Shown here: positions 9,470 to 19,390 of the stretch, in pieces
Layout: every line of letters begins with the position of its first letter
Numbering within the stretch: position 1 is the first letter of the stretch
Source of the DNA: Gnetum montanum
Taxonomy: Eukaryota > Streptophyta > Gnetopsida > Gnetales > Gnetaceae
DNA length: 64,000 nt
Assembly (NCBI GenBank): GCA_015680685.1
Contig: MNCI01020850.1
Span: 419,790-483,789, forward strand
Direction: 5' to 3'
Made by a program: the position numbers and the translations under genes
The notes under the pieces: model-generated
Told to the model about the DNA's origin: nothing
Seen by the model: the letters and a program-made list of their open reading frames with translations, nothing else
Database searches by the model: none

Positions 9470-11892
9470 TGGCTATTGGGGTGGCCTAGGATCATTATCA
9501 ATGCTGATGACATTGATGACGTAACCAAAATTGCTGGCATTAAGGGGATCTGTGTAGACATGCATAGATTGGTTTTCAGGATGTATTGGGTTGCTTTCAT
9601 CCAACACTAGTTTTCCCTGGTCGATCAATCTTTGGACGTCATCCTGCAATGCCAAACAGTAATCCATGTTGTGACCACACTATTGGTGGTAGTCACAAAA
9701 CCTGTCCAACCTGAAACCCTTTGGAACTGGGGGCTCATTGGGCAGGGCCAAAGAGGGGTTCCTAAGGAGCTCATAGTAGCATTGATGTCTCCTTCTTGCT
9801 TCTTCAAACATTTTCTTGTATTGCATGTGCCCCATTGCCAATAGCTACTTCAGAAGTTCTAAGGGTTTGAGAGGCAGTGGGGTGTACTTTGAGCAATACT
9901 TATGCTTAAAGTTTGGCTTGGGTTGTGCAGATGCCTCAGATGTAGGAATTGGAGGTTGCGGCATGTTGCCCTGCTTAGGCATGGGGTTAGCTATGGGTAT
10001 GACCGATTTCTTATTGCTCTTGCTACCATTGTTACTAGGTCTGGGCTTAGCCTCCATTGCCACAATGGCCACTGTGGTTGTTGGGACCTTACCCTTGTCT
10101 TTCTTTGTGAAGGTTTTTTTGTAAGCAATGTAGGCTGGGTCTTTGCTTGCCTCAACTGCATCCTATATGCTCTTAGTTAGAGTGAAGGCTTGACTAAGAG
10201 TGTGAGGGACGAGGTAGTACAGTTTGGACTTGATAAAGTCATTCACTGCACCCTTAAAGATGGCCAACAAGTGGGCTTTCACAATAGGCTCGCAGATTTC
10301 GTGAAGGGTTGCACTCCAACACTGGATGAACTTCTAGACTGGTTTTAGAGGCTCCTACTTCATGCTCATCAACTGGTCCAACATGGTTTCTACCTTCAAG
10401 TTATACTTGAAGCGCGTCACGAACTGTGTTAGAAGCTCTTCCAGAGTTGAAATGGATGAGCATGGCAACACGCAATACCAATCTAAGGCTTTCTCAGCTA
10501 GGGACATGGCAAAGACACAAATAATCATGTGCAGCCATTGTTACAATAGGAGAGACTCAAACCTAAAGGTAACTAGATGCACATTGGGATCCCCCTCCCC
10601 ATCCTACTTCGTGAAGTAGGGGAGAGGCATCCTTGGGGGTAACGTTAGAGCATGGATTGCAGGGATGATGGGGTCGTCCTGGTAAAAGTCCATGACTTGT
10701 ACCGTGTTAGACCCAATATCTTTGAGGCATTTTATTTCATCAATGAGAGTTTGGATAAGCTAGAACACTTAATCCAAGCCCTGCAACATTCTAGGTGATT
10801 AGGGAACTGTCGAGGCAACTCCCAGTTATGGAATGGCAGGGGTGGCAGCTTGACCCATCAGTGGTACCATTGGGATGGCCCCCACGAAGGGTGCTACTTG
10901 CGCTACTCACCACCTAGTAGGTGGTGCTATTGGAGCAGCAACCGTGGTTTGAGCCGTTGGATAGACTACTTGTGTCGCTGACGGAATAGACCATAGCCCC
11001 GTGTTAGGTTGTACCATTTGTGGGGTTTGGTAGGTCTAAGAACAAACATAATGAGACATCTGGACGGTTTTGGAATAGGCAAAGAAGTGAATGGGGTCCA
11101 TCACATGGACGGGCCTAGGCTAGCCTTAGTGGGTGAAACAGATGTGAACATAGGAATTGAAATAGAAGTTGCGCACGACTGCGAAGTAGGTACAGTATGA
11201 ACATGCAGCAAGGTAGCCATGATAGGTGTATGATGCACTGCGGGAATGGGCTGTTGAATAGTTTGTGAAGGCATAGTTGCTACAAATGAAATAGGAGAAT
11301 AGGGGTGTTGATATGCAGGGAAGGTAACATGGCTACCCATCGCGGTTGTAGTTGTAGACTGCAGGAGCGTAGGTGTAATGACAAAGGGAGCGGTGACAGG
11401 CAATGGATTGGCCTAGAAGGACTGGGTAGGAGGGACAAGAACAGGATTGGTTTGACCTCCCTCATCAGACGGGGAATCAAGTTCCTCCTATCCATCCTGT
11501 AAAGCATCATCCTAGTTAGACGCCGTGTCTTGTTGCTCCCTAAGCCTAGCCAGCTGGATTAGCTGGTTTAGCAGTCTTTGGTTTTCCTATGTCAAAGATA
11601 TGGAAACGTTGGAAGTTGGAACAAACTCCTTCCTATCGTAGTAAGAGAACTCGAAGCTACGTTTATCTTCGAGTCCGTGTACATCCAAAGGCAGATTTTT
11701 CTGAACCTTTGCACAGAGGAAGCTATAGCTCTCGTGTTGCTGGGCCAAGCCCTCAGGACCCCGATTTTGGATCCTGAGGGATTGACATATTTCCAGCATT
11801 GGGTTCAGTGGTTGTTTAGCACCAATGGTGCCTTGAACCGTGATGGGAACCTCCATGTTGAAGGTATTAGCAGCAGTTGTTGCGGAAGCCAT
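9470..11892 (-). pseudogene. Gag of element C (Ty3, Tat-like), decayed
   Basis: Translation would start at 11892 (MASATTAANTFNMEVP), about 440 bases inside the 5' LTR. After an N-terminal part and a Pro/Thr/Ser-rich linker (about 11100-11400, with repeated P-T-L and A-T-M motifs) comes the capsid-like region (about 10100-10650) with ALDWYCVLPCSSISTLEELL and a later LLAIFKGAVNDFI. This has the usual gag order: W-(Y/F) helix, then the 'F...RF' segment. Near 9655-9700 is a zinc-knuckle-like sequence FCDYHQ, stop, CGHNMDYC, followed by LQDDVQRLIDQGKLV, the hallmark end of Tat/Ogre-type gag. Many in-frame stops are TAG. The capsid would package element RNA in the cytoplasm. Frame integrity is poor but strand and order are clear. 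Confidence 0.65.
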
Positions 11893-11998
11893 TGCTATTA
11901 AGCTAAGCAGTTTTGCAAATGGAAAAAAGCAAAGAAATTGAATAGCTAAACAGTTTGCGAATGAGAAAAGCGAAAAGTTGGCAAGCAATAAAAAGAAG

Positions 11999-12303
11999 GC
12001 TTTATGTCTTGCAGGGCTCCCGAGGAACCTTCGAGGCGACCGATCTATACCACACAACGCGTAAACAATTGCAAAAGGGTGTCATGTTTACACTAGTGTG
12101 CGATAGGGTACAGAATGCATGCAAGACTACCGCAAAAGAAAGGCAAGTCAACTAGCAACCAGAGGCTTTATGTCCTGTAGGGTTCCCGAGGAACCATTGA
12201 GGCAACCGATCTGCATCGCATGACGCATAAACAACCACAAAAGGGTGTCAAGTTTACGCTAATATGTATCAAGGTGCAAAAGGCTTATAGAACTACCATG
12301 ACA
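11999..12303 (-). repeat. 165-bp tandem duplication in the leader of element C
   Basis: Two copies start at 11999 and 12164. Both begin GGCTTTATGTC(T/C)TG(C/T)AGGG, continue with CCCGAGGAACC and contain AAAAGGGTGTCA(T/A)GTTTAC. They lie between the proposed primer site and the gag start, in the untranslated leader. The copies differ at many positions, so the duplication is not recent. Confidence 0.75.
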
Positions 12304-12330
12304 CGTGGAAAAGGTATCCAGAAGGGCCCT

Positions 12331-12343
12331 CCTTCTAGCACCA
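12331..12343 (-). other. Candidate primer binding site of element C
   Basis: On the minus strand TGGTGCTAGAAGG follows seven bases after the proposed LTR end. It begins with the TGG that pairs with the CCA end of tRNA. I could not assign the tRNA. The place is right; the identity is inferred. Confidence 0.4.
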
Positions 12344-12350
12344 GAAAGAT

Positions 12351-14088
12351 TGTGGTGACCGAAAACGTCAACGACTAGAAAGGGAATCGATGGGTCGTTG
12401 GCCACTAACGGTCTTGACCCCATTTCCATGAGAGGGCTGTGTTGGATGGGATGGAAATGGGATGCCCTGAACGGTCTGGTCGATCAAACAGGGACTTATT
12501 TGGTATCTATATAACCTTTTACAATGTGTAATTTGAAAGAGAGACTGATAACACAAAGGAATGCTTAAATGTAAAAGAGAAATAGAAAATAATGTAAAGT
12601 GAAATAGTAAATAGGAGATAATGTAAACTGTAGTTAGAAAAATGCACGGCTTCAAAGCTATAACCTCGCTCTGTCAAAATGGATACAATCGATTGCACAG
12701 CGCTGGGAAGTGCAGAGATCCCGAGAGTAACCAAGACGTGTAGAACAAGATGGCTGTACGCTTGAACGTGGGCTCAGTCATTAATAATGCAAAGTTCTAC
12801 CAAGGTGGTAGAGGAGAATAGAATAGAATGCCAACTAAAAGCACTAACTATTTGCAATGCCAAACAAAAAGCTTACAATGTTTAAGGTTACAGTGCCAAC
12901 TTTTGCTTGTTAGCCAACCAGATTGTTAGTTGACCAGATCACCGAGAAAATAGACTGGGGACTAAAAAGTTTTGAAAAAGGGGAATGCCAAAAGTGCCCA
13001 AAAGATCTAGAGAGACAGTGTGCCCAAGAGCGCGAAAGCTAGAGAGCGGAAGAGACTTTAAGCATCGCTCATTGGGGTATTTATAAGACCAAGGGCACGT
13101 GAAAGATGTGGTTTAGACACCATGTGCCTTGGGCCTATGCCGACTTGTCTATGCTGCACCTGCCTATATGACCATTGGGTGAGCCTGCCATGCTGTAATT
13201 ATGAGCCCGCCATGCTGTAATTGCATTGTCAGAGCAATGGTACAATTAGGTGTAGTGCATTAATATTGTGTAACCGCTTACCACATTTTGCTATGCCTTG
13301 CAGCGTAGCATGTTTGGCATGGTGTAGCATCTTGTTACGCTACACAACGTAGCATAGCGTGACTATTTGTTTGAAGCAAAGATCCACGCTGTGTCCCACT
13401 GCATGTGTTGGTAACCTTCGCAATGTTGTGACTGCTGGTGGTAGATTTGCTACGCTATGCTACTCTACGTAGTGTATCATAGCGTAGCAGCCATCCTTAG
13501 TCGCAAAAACATCGCCAATCTGTAAAATTTATCTTTTGCAACATGAAACTTACGAACTTGCTGATCCTTCCCTTTGAGATGGCTTTTATCAACTCCCGCA
13601 AAATTGCTATGCCTCACTGCACCATGTAGCTTAGGGTAGCATAGCAGCAAACATGACTTGATTTTGCCAAGTTCACCGGTTTCTGACAGAAGGAGACATT
13701 GCTGAAGGACTTGGAGTCAGGCGAGGGGATTGGTTGTACAGCTTTTGCTATGCTGTGCTGCATAGTGTAGCGTAGCACTATGCTTTTGCAATTGTCTTCT
13801 GAATTTTGCTACGCTACATGGCGTAGCATAGCGTAGCAAGACTCCTTAACTTAGAAAACTTGCTGAAGTGGACAATATGAAGGTCAAAGCATCCACCTCC
13901 TGAAGAACTGCTGTAATGCCACGCGAATTGCAAAGGCCTAGTGAAGCAAGCATGCCTCCGAATTTTGGGGTGTTTCATGTAGCAAGATATTAATTCCAAG
14001 GATTCAAAGATGTTACAAATTTCAAATACATGGACCAAAAGTCAAAAATACTAAAGCTCCCTTAAAACTAGTAATTACAAATAGAACA
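12351..14088 (-). repeat. 5' LTR of element C
   Basis: On the minus strand the proposed LTR begins TGTTCTATTTG (at 14088) and ends GGTCACCACA (at 12351). A TATA box (CTTATAAATACC, 13076-13090) lies in the middle. Upstream of it (13260-13840) U3 carries five clusters of the palindromic words GCTACGCTA and TAGCGTAGC, including hairpin-capable inverted pairs such as TTGCTACGC ... GCGTAGCA near 13806-13823. No coding potential is seen. The right boundary is set by the start of B integrase sequence at about 14092; the left is set by the candidate primer site. Ends are inferred to within a few bases; no second LTR copy lies in the window to compare. Confidence 0.55.
13076..13090 (-). promoter_or_regulatory. 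TATA box of element C LTR
   Basis: GGTCTTATAAATACC on the minus strand. It directs transcription leftwards through the leader and gag of C. Confidence 0.55.
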
Positions 14089-14091
14089 TTT

Positions 14092-14652
14092 TAGTAATGG
14101 GGCCTAGATTTTATTAGCACAATTACTCCTTCAAGAGCTCGATATAATTTTATTCTCATAGCTACTAATTACTTTACCAAATGGTCTAAAGCAAAGGCTC
14201 TAAGGAAAACTTCAGCATCATACATGATTAAGTTCTTGGAAAATCAAATTCTAAGTCGTTTTGGTCTACTTGAAGTGTTGGTATCTAATAATGGACCTAC
14301 TTTTCAATCTACAGAACTTATAACATGGGCATTAGAAAAATCCATATTTCTATTTTCTTCTCCAAATTATTATCCTCAAGGGAGCAGCTTAGCTAAATAT
14401 ACAAATAAAAAGCTTATTTCTTACATTACAAAGTTGATGGATGGGAATCCAAGAAATTGGATTGATTACTCGCAATTTGCATTATGGATTAATTGTATTA
14501 GATTTAAGAAGGCTATTGGGATGTCAGTTTATAACTTAGTCTATGGTTTTCCTGCAAGAGTTATGAACAAGATTATAAGTTTGGCCTCAAATTTTGTACA
14601 AAAGTAGACTGAAAAAAACTAATAAAGATAGAAGCTTCATGATCTTACTCAT
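14092..14652 (+). pseudogene. Integrase core of Ty3 Tat-like element B (5' part, catalytic residues lost)
   Basis: The plus frame begins GLDFISTITPS, then NYFTKWSKAKALRKTS, ILSRFGLLEVLVSNNGPTF, NYYPQGSSLAKYTNKKLI and a Trp-rich region ending near YNLVYGFPARV. This is the retroviral-type integrase catalytic core in its plant Tat/Athila form. Of the D-D-E triad, the first Asp is present (GLDF), the second is Asn (SNNGP where SDNGP is usual) and the third Glu is Lys (LAKYTNK where LAESTNK is usual). The enzyme is therefore dead. The open part is 14224-14607, with a one-base shift near 14590. The gene stops at 14652 because A1 is inserted here, and it resumes at 26231. Upstream parts (protease, reverse transcriptase) of B are not in the window, because element C abuts at 14088. 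Confidence 0.85.
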
Positions 14653-15445
14653 TGATGAGTGGCGAGGTACCCCTACACTTAACCATAAGAATACAAGTGT
14701 TTCACGCACGATCCGATCGAACTCCATAGACAGGCTAGTTGTGGTATCAAGACAATTATCCTTAGGTTGCAATTCGTTGTCTTCCCATCTGGACTAGTGT
14801 TAACTTTATCACATATGGTTTAGTCCAAAGCGAGGTGTATGGTGTGTTTCTATGCTAATGCTACTCCTGAAGACAATGGAAGATAATATTAACTAAGCTA
14901 AGAGAGAAAGGATGAGAGAGAATCTAAGCTTGCCTAAGTGTGATGAGCATCTGTTCCTTGATCATCCGTACACATCTTGGACTTTGTGCATGACTACCAC
15001 TGGGATTACCAAGCACAGATCCTAGGTAAGCTACTGGGTTACCAAGTAGTCACACTTAAATGCTCATAATCAAGTCGTACTCATTCTGCATTTAACAGGA
15101 GTTTAGGGTAAGAAGATATTAACTAAGAAAGTAGTAAATAACAATTAAATAAATAATTAAGCTAAGTGAATGCTTTAATGATGAAGTAATCTCGATCTTT
15201 ATTTTTGGTTATGTGCATGTCCAAGTACGTCACACTCGAATAAGGATGTCTTACAATTACAATCACCACACTGCGGGCATACACTGGGAGAGAAGGGTTG
15301 AGAGAAAGAACTACTAAAAAACTAACACACTTAAAAATTACCAAAAAACTACCTATCGAATCTATCTACCTCTTATTTATAGATGAGGAGATAGGCTACG
15401 ATATCACATATGCAATATCATGGTTAACTAAATGGTGACTCATCA
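14653..15445 (-). repeat. 3' LTR of A1
   Basis: Read on the minus strand it runs TGATGAGTCACC ... GCCACTCATCA. U3 has short GATATCAC/GCAATATC palindromic words (about 15395-15421). Compared with the 5' LTR it keeps a segment of about 75 bases (around 15030-15105) that the 5' copy has lost between short direct repeats of GGGT. Confidence 0.9.
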
Positions 15446-15459
15446 TACCCCCACAACTG
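15446..15459 (-). other. Polypurine tract of A1
   Basis: On the minus strand CAGTTGTGGGGGTA abuts the 3' LTR. Confidence 0.7.
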
Positions 15460-15629
15460 AATAAAAACTCATCCTTGAGTTACAGTGAGAACAAGCTCCA
15501 CTGATTACATAGTGGATAGGTACGGGATTATTAGATGGTGAAAATGGATTTATGCCGTAGTTTGTGATAAAAAAAATTGAGACACAACACAAAGAATGCG
15601 CTATAGCTACAAAATTGGTGGAAGTCATG

Positions 15630-15770
15630 TAGTTCTTGGTGGCAATCGCTCCTCCATAGGTGCTTTCCCCTTATCTTATGCTCCAGGTCTTGGNCTGGTG
15701 GCAATCGCTCCTCCATAGGTGCTTTCCCCTTATCCTATGCTCCAGGTCTTGGGGCTTGATGAAGTTGAAG
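15630..15770. repeat. Tandem duplication of about 65 bp around an N
   Basis: The segment GGTGGCAATCGCTCCTCCAT to GCTCCAGGTCTTGG is present twice, with a single N at 15694 between the copies. A2 has one copy (about 36657-36715). It may be a real duplication or an assembly join error. Confidence 0.6.
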
Positions 15771-18471
15771 TATGGCCTGGATTTTCTCCTCTTCGATTTT
15801 GGGATCTTGTGCTATCCATGCTAATGTTCCAACATTTGATGGAGTCGGCACCTCCCATGGGTAGGCTAGTTGTGGAAACATTTGATTTGCCTTAACATAC
15901 CAGCCCACAAATACCCATCATTCCTCCTCATAGGCTCTAGCTTTGTCACTATACTCTTGAAAATCTGCAAGCCGTTGAGCCAAATCTGTTGTGACACCTT
16001 TTGTCCTTGGTAGCTTGCCTTCACCACCTCAAGTTCGTAATTTGCAATCTCTAGTTTTTGCAATATCTTCTTGCATTCTGCAAATTCTATTTCATATTTG
16101 ATGTAGGTGGTAGCTACCTATTGCTTGAGCTCTATTCTCAGGTGCCCTGCTATTAACATGGCAAGGTTAGCATATGTAGGTTTGCCAACTCCATGTATTA
16201 TGTAACATCTTAGATCTACAAGTCCCGATTCTTAACTTCTGCTTGGTGAACCAATGCATATGTGTCCAATATGGCCCACCAGTCAATGTGTTCAGCACTG
16301 ATAGCATTGATGTGGGCCTTGGCCATATGGATCTCCTTCTCAAGGGTCTGTTTGTACATCCTCACCTAGTCCCATAAGTGCTCCTTTAGCTTTTCATGCC
16401 GTTTAACCTCATTTTGCCACCAGCTTACTTCGATAGCTATCTTTTGACGGATTGCACATACCTCCTCCATTGAGAGGGTTCGATTCTCCCTGGATAAATG
16501 GCTCATGTCTTGGTTGACCCAAATGAACTATTCTTGCAACTGATGAAAATGTTCTTCGAGAACATTTTTTTCCTTCTTCACAGAGGTCAACCGAAGGTTG
16601 TCAGCAACAAGCTACTTGTTTTCCTCCTGTAAGGCTTTGAGTGCTTTGATATGCACATGATTTTGCACCTGTGCTGCAGAGGCATCCCAAAAAGCCTTCT
16701 CTTTTTCTTCTACCACCTTCTTATTCTCTGTTAGTAGTTTAGTTAGTTGCTCAGTTTTGAAATTATCCAGTTGGTCTACAGGGAAAAATTGTAAAGGGTT
16801 CCACTGTGCTACTTGTAGGAACACGAGCTTTTCTTGTAATTTTTGCACCTCTACTTCAGCATTATCGACCCTCACTTCTGTTAGGACCAACTTCCCCTTA
16901 GTGGAAATGAGATCTGATTAAATTTTTGTAACATCTTGAGGGATGTCAAACAGAGATGTTATTACTTGTCCTGTTTGTAGTAATCGATCAAGTACATCCT
17001 CATGTTCCGCAAGAGTCATTGAGGTTCTGGCTAAAGTTTGATCATCCCTTACTCCCGTGAGATCTGCTGATGGTACAATAGGTATGTTGAATGATTCCTT
17101 AATGTGGTCTACGACCACTTCTACAGCTCCCACTACATCCTGGTGTTGCATGACCACCACTGTGGCCACTTCACCAGTTTTTAATTACACATGGAAAGAT
17201 GTAGCATTTCTCGAGATCTGTTGTGACCAAATACTCTCCCCTTCTCCTATATGGATGAACATCTCACCCCTTGTATGATCCAAAGAAACCATGGGTTGTA
17301 TGGTATCATCAATGATGCAGAAGAGATTTGCATTATCACGACTTCCCCAATTGACCGTCTCAGCGATGGCCCTAAGGTCGCTCATCGATGGTCTGTAATC
17401 TTGCGACGGTGGTGGTTGATCCTAGTCCGTGCTAGGCCCTACTTCCTATTATTGGCTGGGTCCCATACTTGGAAGTTGTCTAGGTCTTGCAAGTTGAGTT
17501 GCAGTTGATCCAGCCGTCTGTTCTTCTTCTTATTCTGGTCCTAGCATCTCACCAGTGATTTTCCTTGCAGCTGGTGGCTTTAACAGTTTAGCATATGAAG
17601 CATTTTGGGCTTTTTGGAGGACATCATTAGTGTATCCCCTGATACCAGCACGTTGGCATAGCTTCCTAATAAGACAAGGGAAGGGAAACGCCATCTTCCT
17701 TGTCTTCCATTCCTTGAACCGCCTCAGGATCTCCATAGGGTATAAATGAGGCAGGTTAGAATTCACGTTCCCCATCAGCACTGCACAACCTCTTACCACA
17801 TATGTTGAAATCCTTTTCAAGCCCTTCATGGGAAAGAGGTGATATGTTCCAATTTTGAAATAGATCCTCTCTTCTATCGTCAATTCTCCAAATGTCTTAT
17901 CCCTGCCATATGCCCTTTCCAACCAAACTAGTCACACGTCAAGGTATGAATAGGTAGATAACTGAGCAACCTTAGGCCCTGTATTTGGAAGGTTTAATAC
18001 TTCTAAAATAACCTACGTGGAGAAATTTATTATCACACCACAAATGTTAATGGTGGTGCCTTGTTCTCTGTTGTACCAGAATTGGTACGTTTTCCCTAGG
18101 TACCAGGAACTTCTTTCAGAGAGGATAGGTCATAAGGGAGACCCTATAAGGTGGTCCCTAATAGACTCAGGAGCAAACTCTGCAAAGGATTCAAAATTTA
18201 ATTCCACAATCACTACAGTGAATGTGGACCTTTCATGGATAGCTTGAACACAATCCTGGGGCAACATGAGATGTTGTCCCTATTCAGGTGCTGTAGCAGC
18301 TCCTCCTTCTACTTGCTTAGATTCTACGGTAGGAGGGTCCTCTTGATGAATTCTAAATGATTGTTCCTCCTATTCTACATGTTGTTTGGCAGGGACTTGT
18401 TCTTCACCTCTCCTAGGCTATTTAATCGCACCTTGAGCAGGACCTTCCTGTTGTCCACGTTTTGAGGCCAT
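15640..18471 (-). pseudogene. Second ORF of A1: globular domain plus long coiled coil
   Basis: The ATG at 18471 (MASKRGQQ) lies directly after a splice-acceptor AG. The N-terminal 80 codons are rich in Gln, Glu and Lys. A globular part follows: WYLGKTYQFW, TTINICGVIINFS, then an open stretch at 17530-17922 with FGELTIEERIYFKIGTYHLF, RISTYVVRGCAVLM and FPFPCLIRKLCQRAGI. The same block is present in A4 (63358-63723), so the domain is conserved. A Pro/Gln-rich linker comes next and then a long coiled coil (about 15870-16890; EVEVQKLQEKLVFLQ, EQLTKLLTENKKVVEEKEKA). It resembles additional ORFs of plant Ty3 elements with 'putative plant transposon protein' domains; the function is unknown. No signal peptide or clear membrane segment is seen, so an envelope role is not supported. 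Many stops interrupt the frame, mostly TAG. A2 shows CAG or TGG at several of the same positions, so these are decay. Confidence 0.6.
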
Positions 18472-18500
18472 CTGCAATCACATGGGGCCAATCATTAGTA
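18472..18500 (-). other. Splice acceptor and branch point before the second ORF (A1)
   Basis: On the minus strand TACTAATGATTGG (branch-like) is followed 15 bases later by TTGCAG directly abutting ATGGCC. A2 has TACTAACGATTGG and TTGTAG at the same places; A4 has TTATAG before ATGGCC. Confidence 0.55.
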
Positions 18501-18781
18501 AGGTTGTTACCAAAGTTAGGTTATACCTTACTACTAGCCTTAATTAATTAATTTAATTCTAGGTGATGTTAATTATTGGAAGAATCATGTCCCTGAAAGA
18601 TTATAATGTTGAGTCCCCTTTGCTTAGGTGGTTTCCAAATTTTAATTTTTTGGTATAGCTAAGGGGATGAAATTTTTTTTGACACATTTTATTCTTAATT
18701 TTACAACTAATTAACCTTGATAATGTCCTTTGGGCAATGAAAAATTCCAAAAAATTTATGTGCTATTTGGCATGTGTCCCT

Positions 18782-18795
18782 CCCCCACGACTAAG
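18782..18795 (-). other. Second internal polypurine-like tract (A1)
   Basis: CTTAGTCGTGGGGG on the minus strand, preceded by a conserved TTGAACC..GAGTGTTTA segment also found in A2 and A4. Confidence 0.5.
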
Positions 18796-18954
18796 CTAAA
18801 CACTCCGGGTTCAAGTAGGTTCAAACAAAATAAAAATCAAAGTACCAGCAAGCGAGATATAGGTAGAAAAACAAGGGTCTCACAATCACAAGTCGTAGAG
18901 AAAAATTTGAAAAACTTCCCCACATGAATTTTGGAAAATGATGTGGGGGGATCA

Positions 18955-19015
18955 CCTTTTTATAGCTGGATGAGACGTAATATCGCTTACGATACATCGT
19001 GTATGCAATATTGCA
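18955..19015 (-). promoter_or_regulatory. Possible internal promoter upstream of the second ORF (A1)
   Basis: On the minus strand GCAATATTGC and GCGATATTACG words are followed by TATAAAAAGG (about 18955-18964), about 490 bases upstream of the ATG. The same order (GATATCGC palindromes, then TATA) makes up the U3 promoter of family A LTRs. It may be an internal copy of U3 that drives the second ORF. A2 has only TATATATA at the equivalent place. Confidence 0.45.
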
Positions 19016-19340
19016 GCTCTAGCGATGTTTAGGCTGAGGGAAAAAATACCAAATTTTGAAGGTTTTTCTTGAATCAAAAATGGAAATTAAGGACATGTGG
19101 GCATGTGTTAAAGTATCTATGGTAATTTAGGTAGTTTTGAAGGCATGAATAATGATATGTGGGTGGAATTGATCAATAAGGACCTTGGATGGTAGAGAAA
19201 AAGGCTATGTGATGGTTCATAGAAACGTTAAATCAAAGGGATAGTAATAAGGGAAAGAAAATTGGTGGAAATATGCTAAGGGTAATAAATGGTATGTGGA
19301 AGATGGGTCATGAGTGAAAATTACAAAAATTACAGAAGTG

Positions 19341-19390
19341 GTTCCTCCCCAAAGCAGGTTCCAACCTTTAATGTCCTTGCGTAACCACAC
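19341..19390 (-). other. Conserved noncoding block of family A (A1 copy)
   Basis: The minus strand reads AAGGACATTAAAGG, then AACCTGCTTTGGGGAGGAAC. It aligns with the blocks of A0, A2, A3 and A4. Confidence 0.6.

Noticed and set aside
11587-12057. Upstream extension of C gag to 12057
   Set aside because: The extension lies in the duplicated leader; the start at 11892 with MASATT fits the usual gag N-terminus better.
15640-18471. Second ORF of family A as an envelope gene
   Set aside because: Position and splicing would fit, but no signal peptide, transmembrane segment or furin-like site was visible; a long coiled coil and a soluble domain are seen instead.
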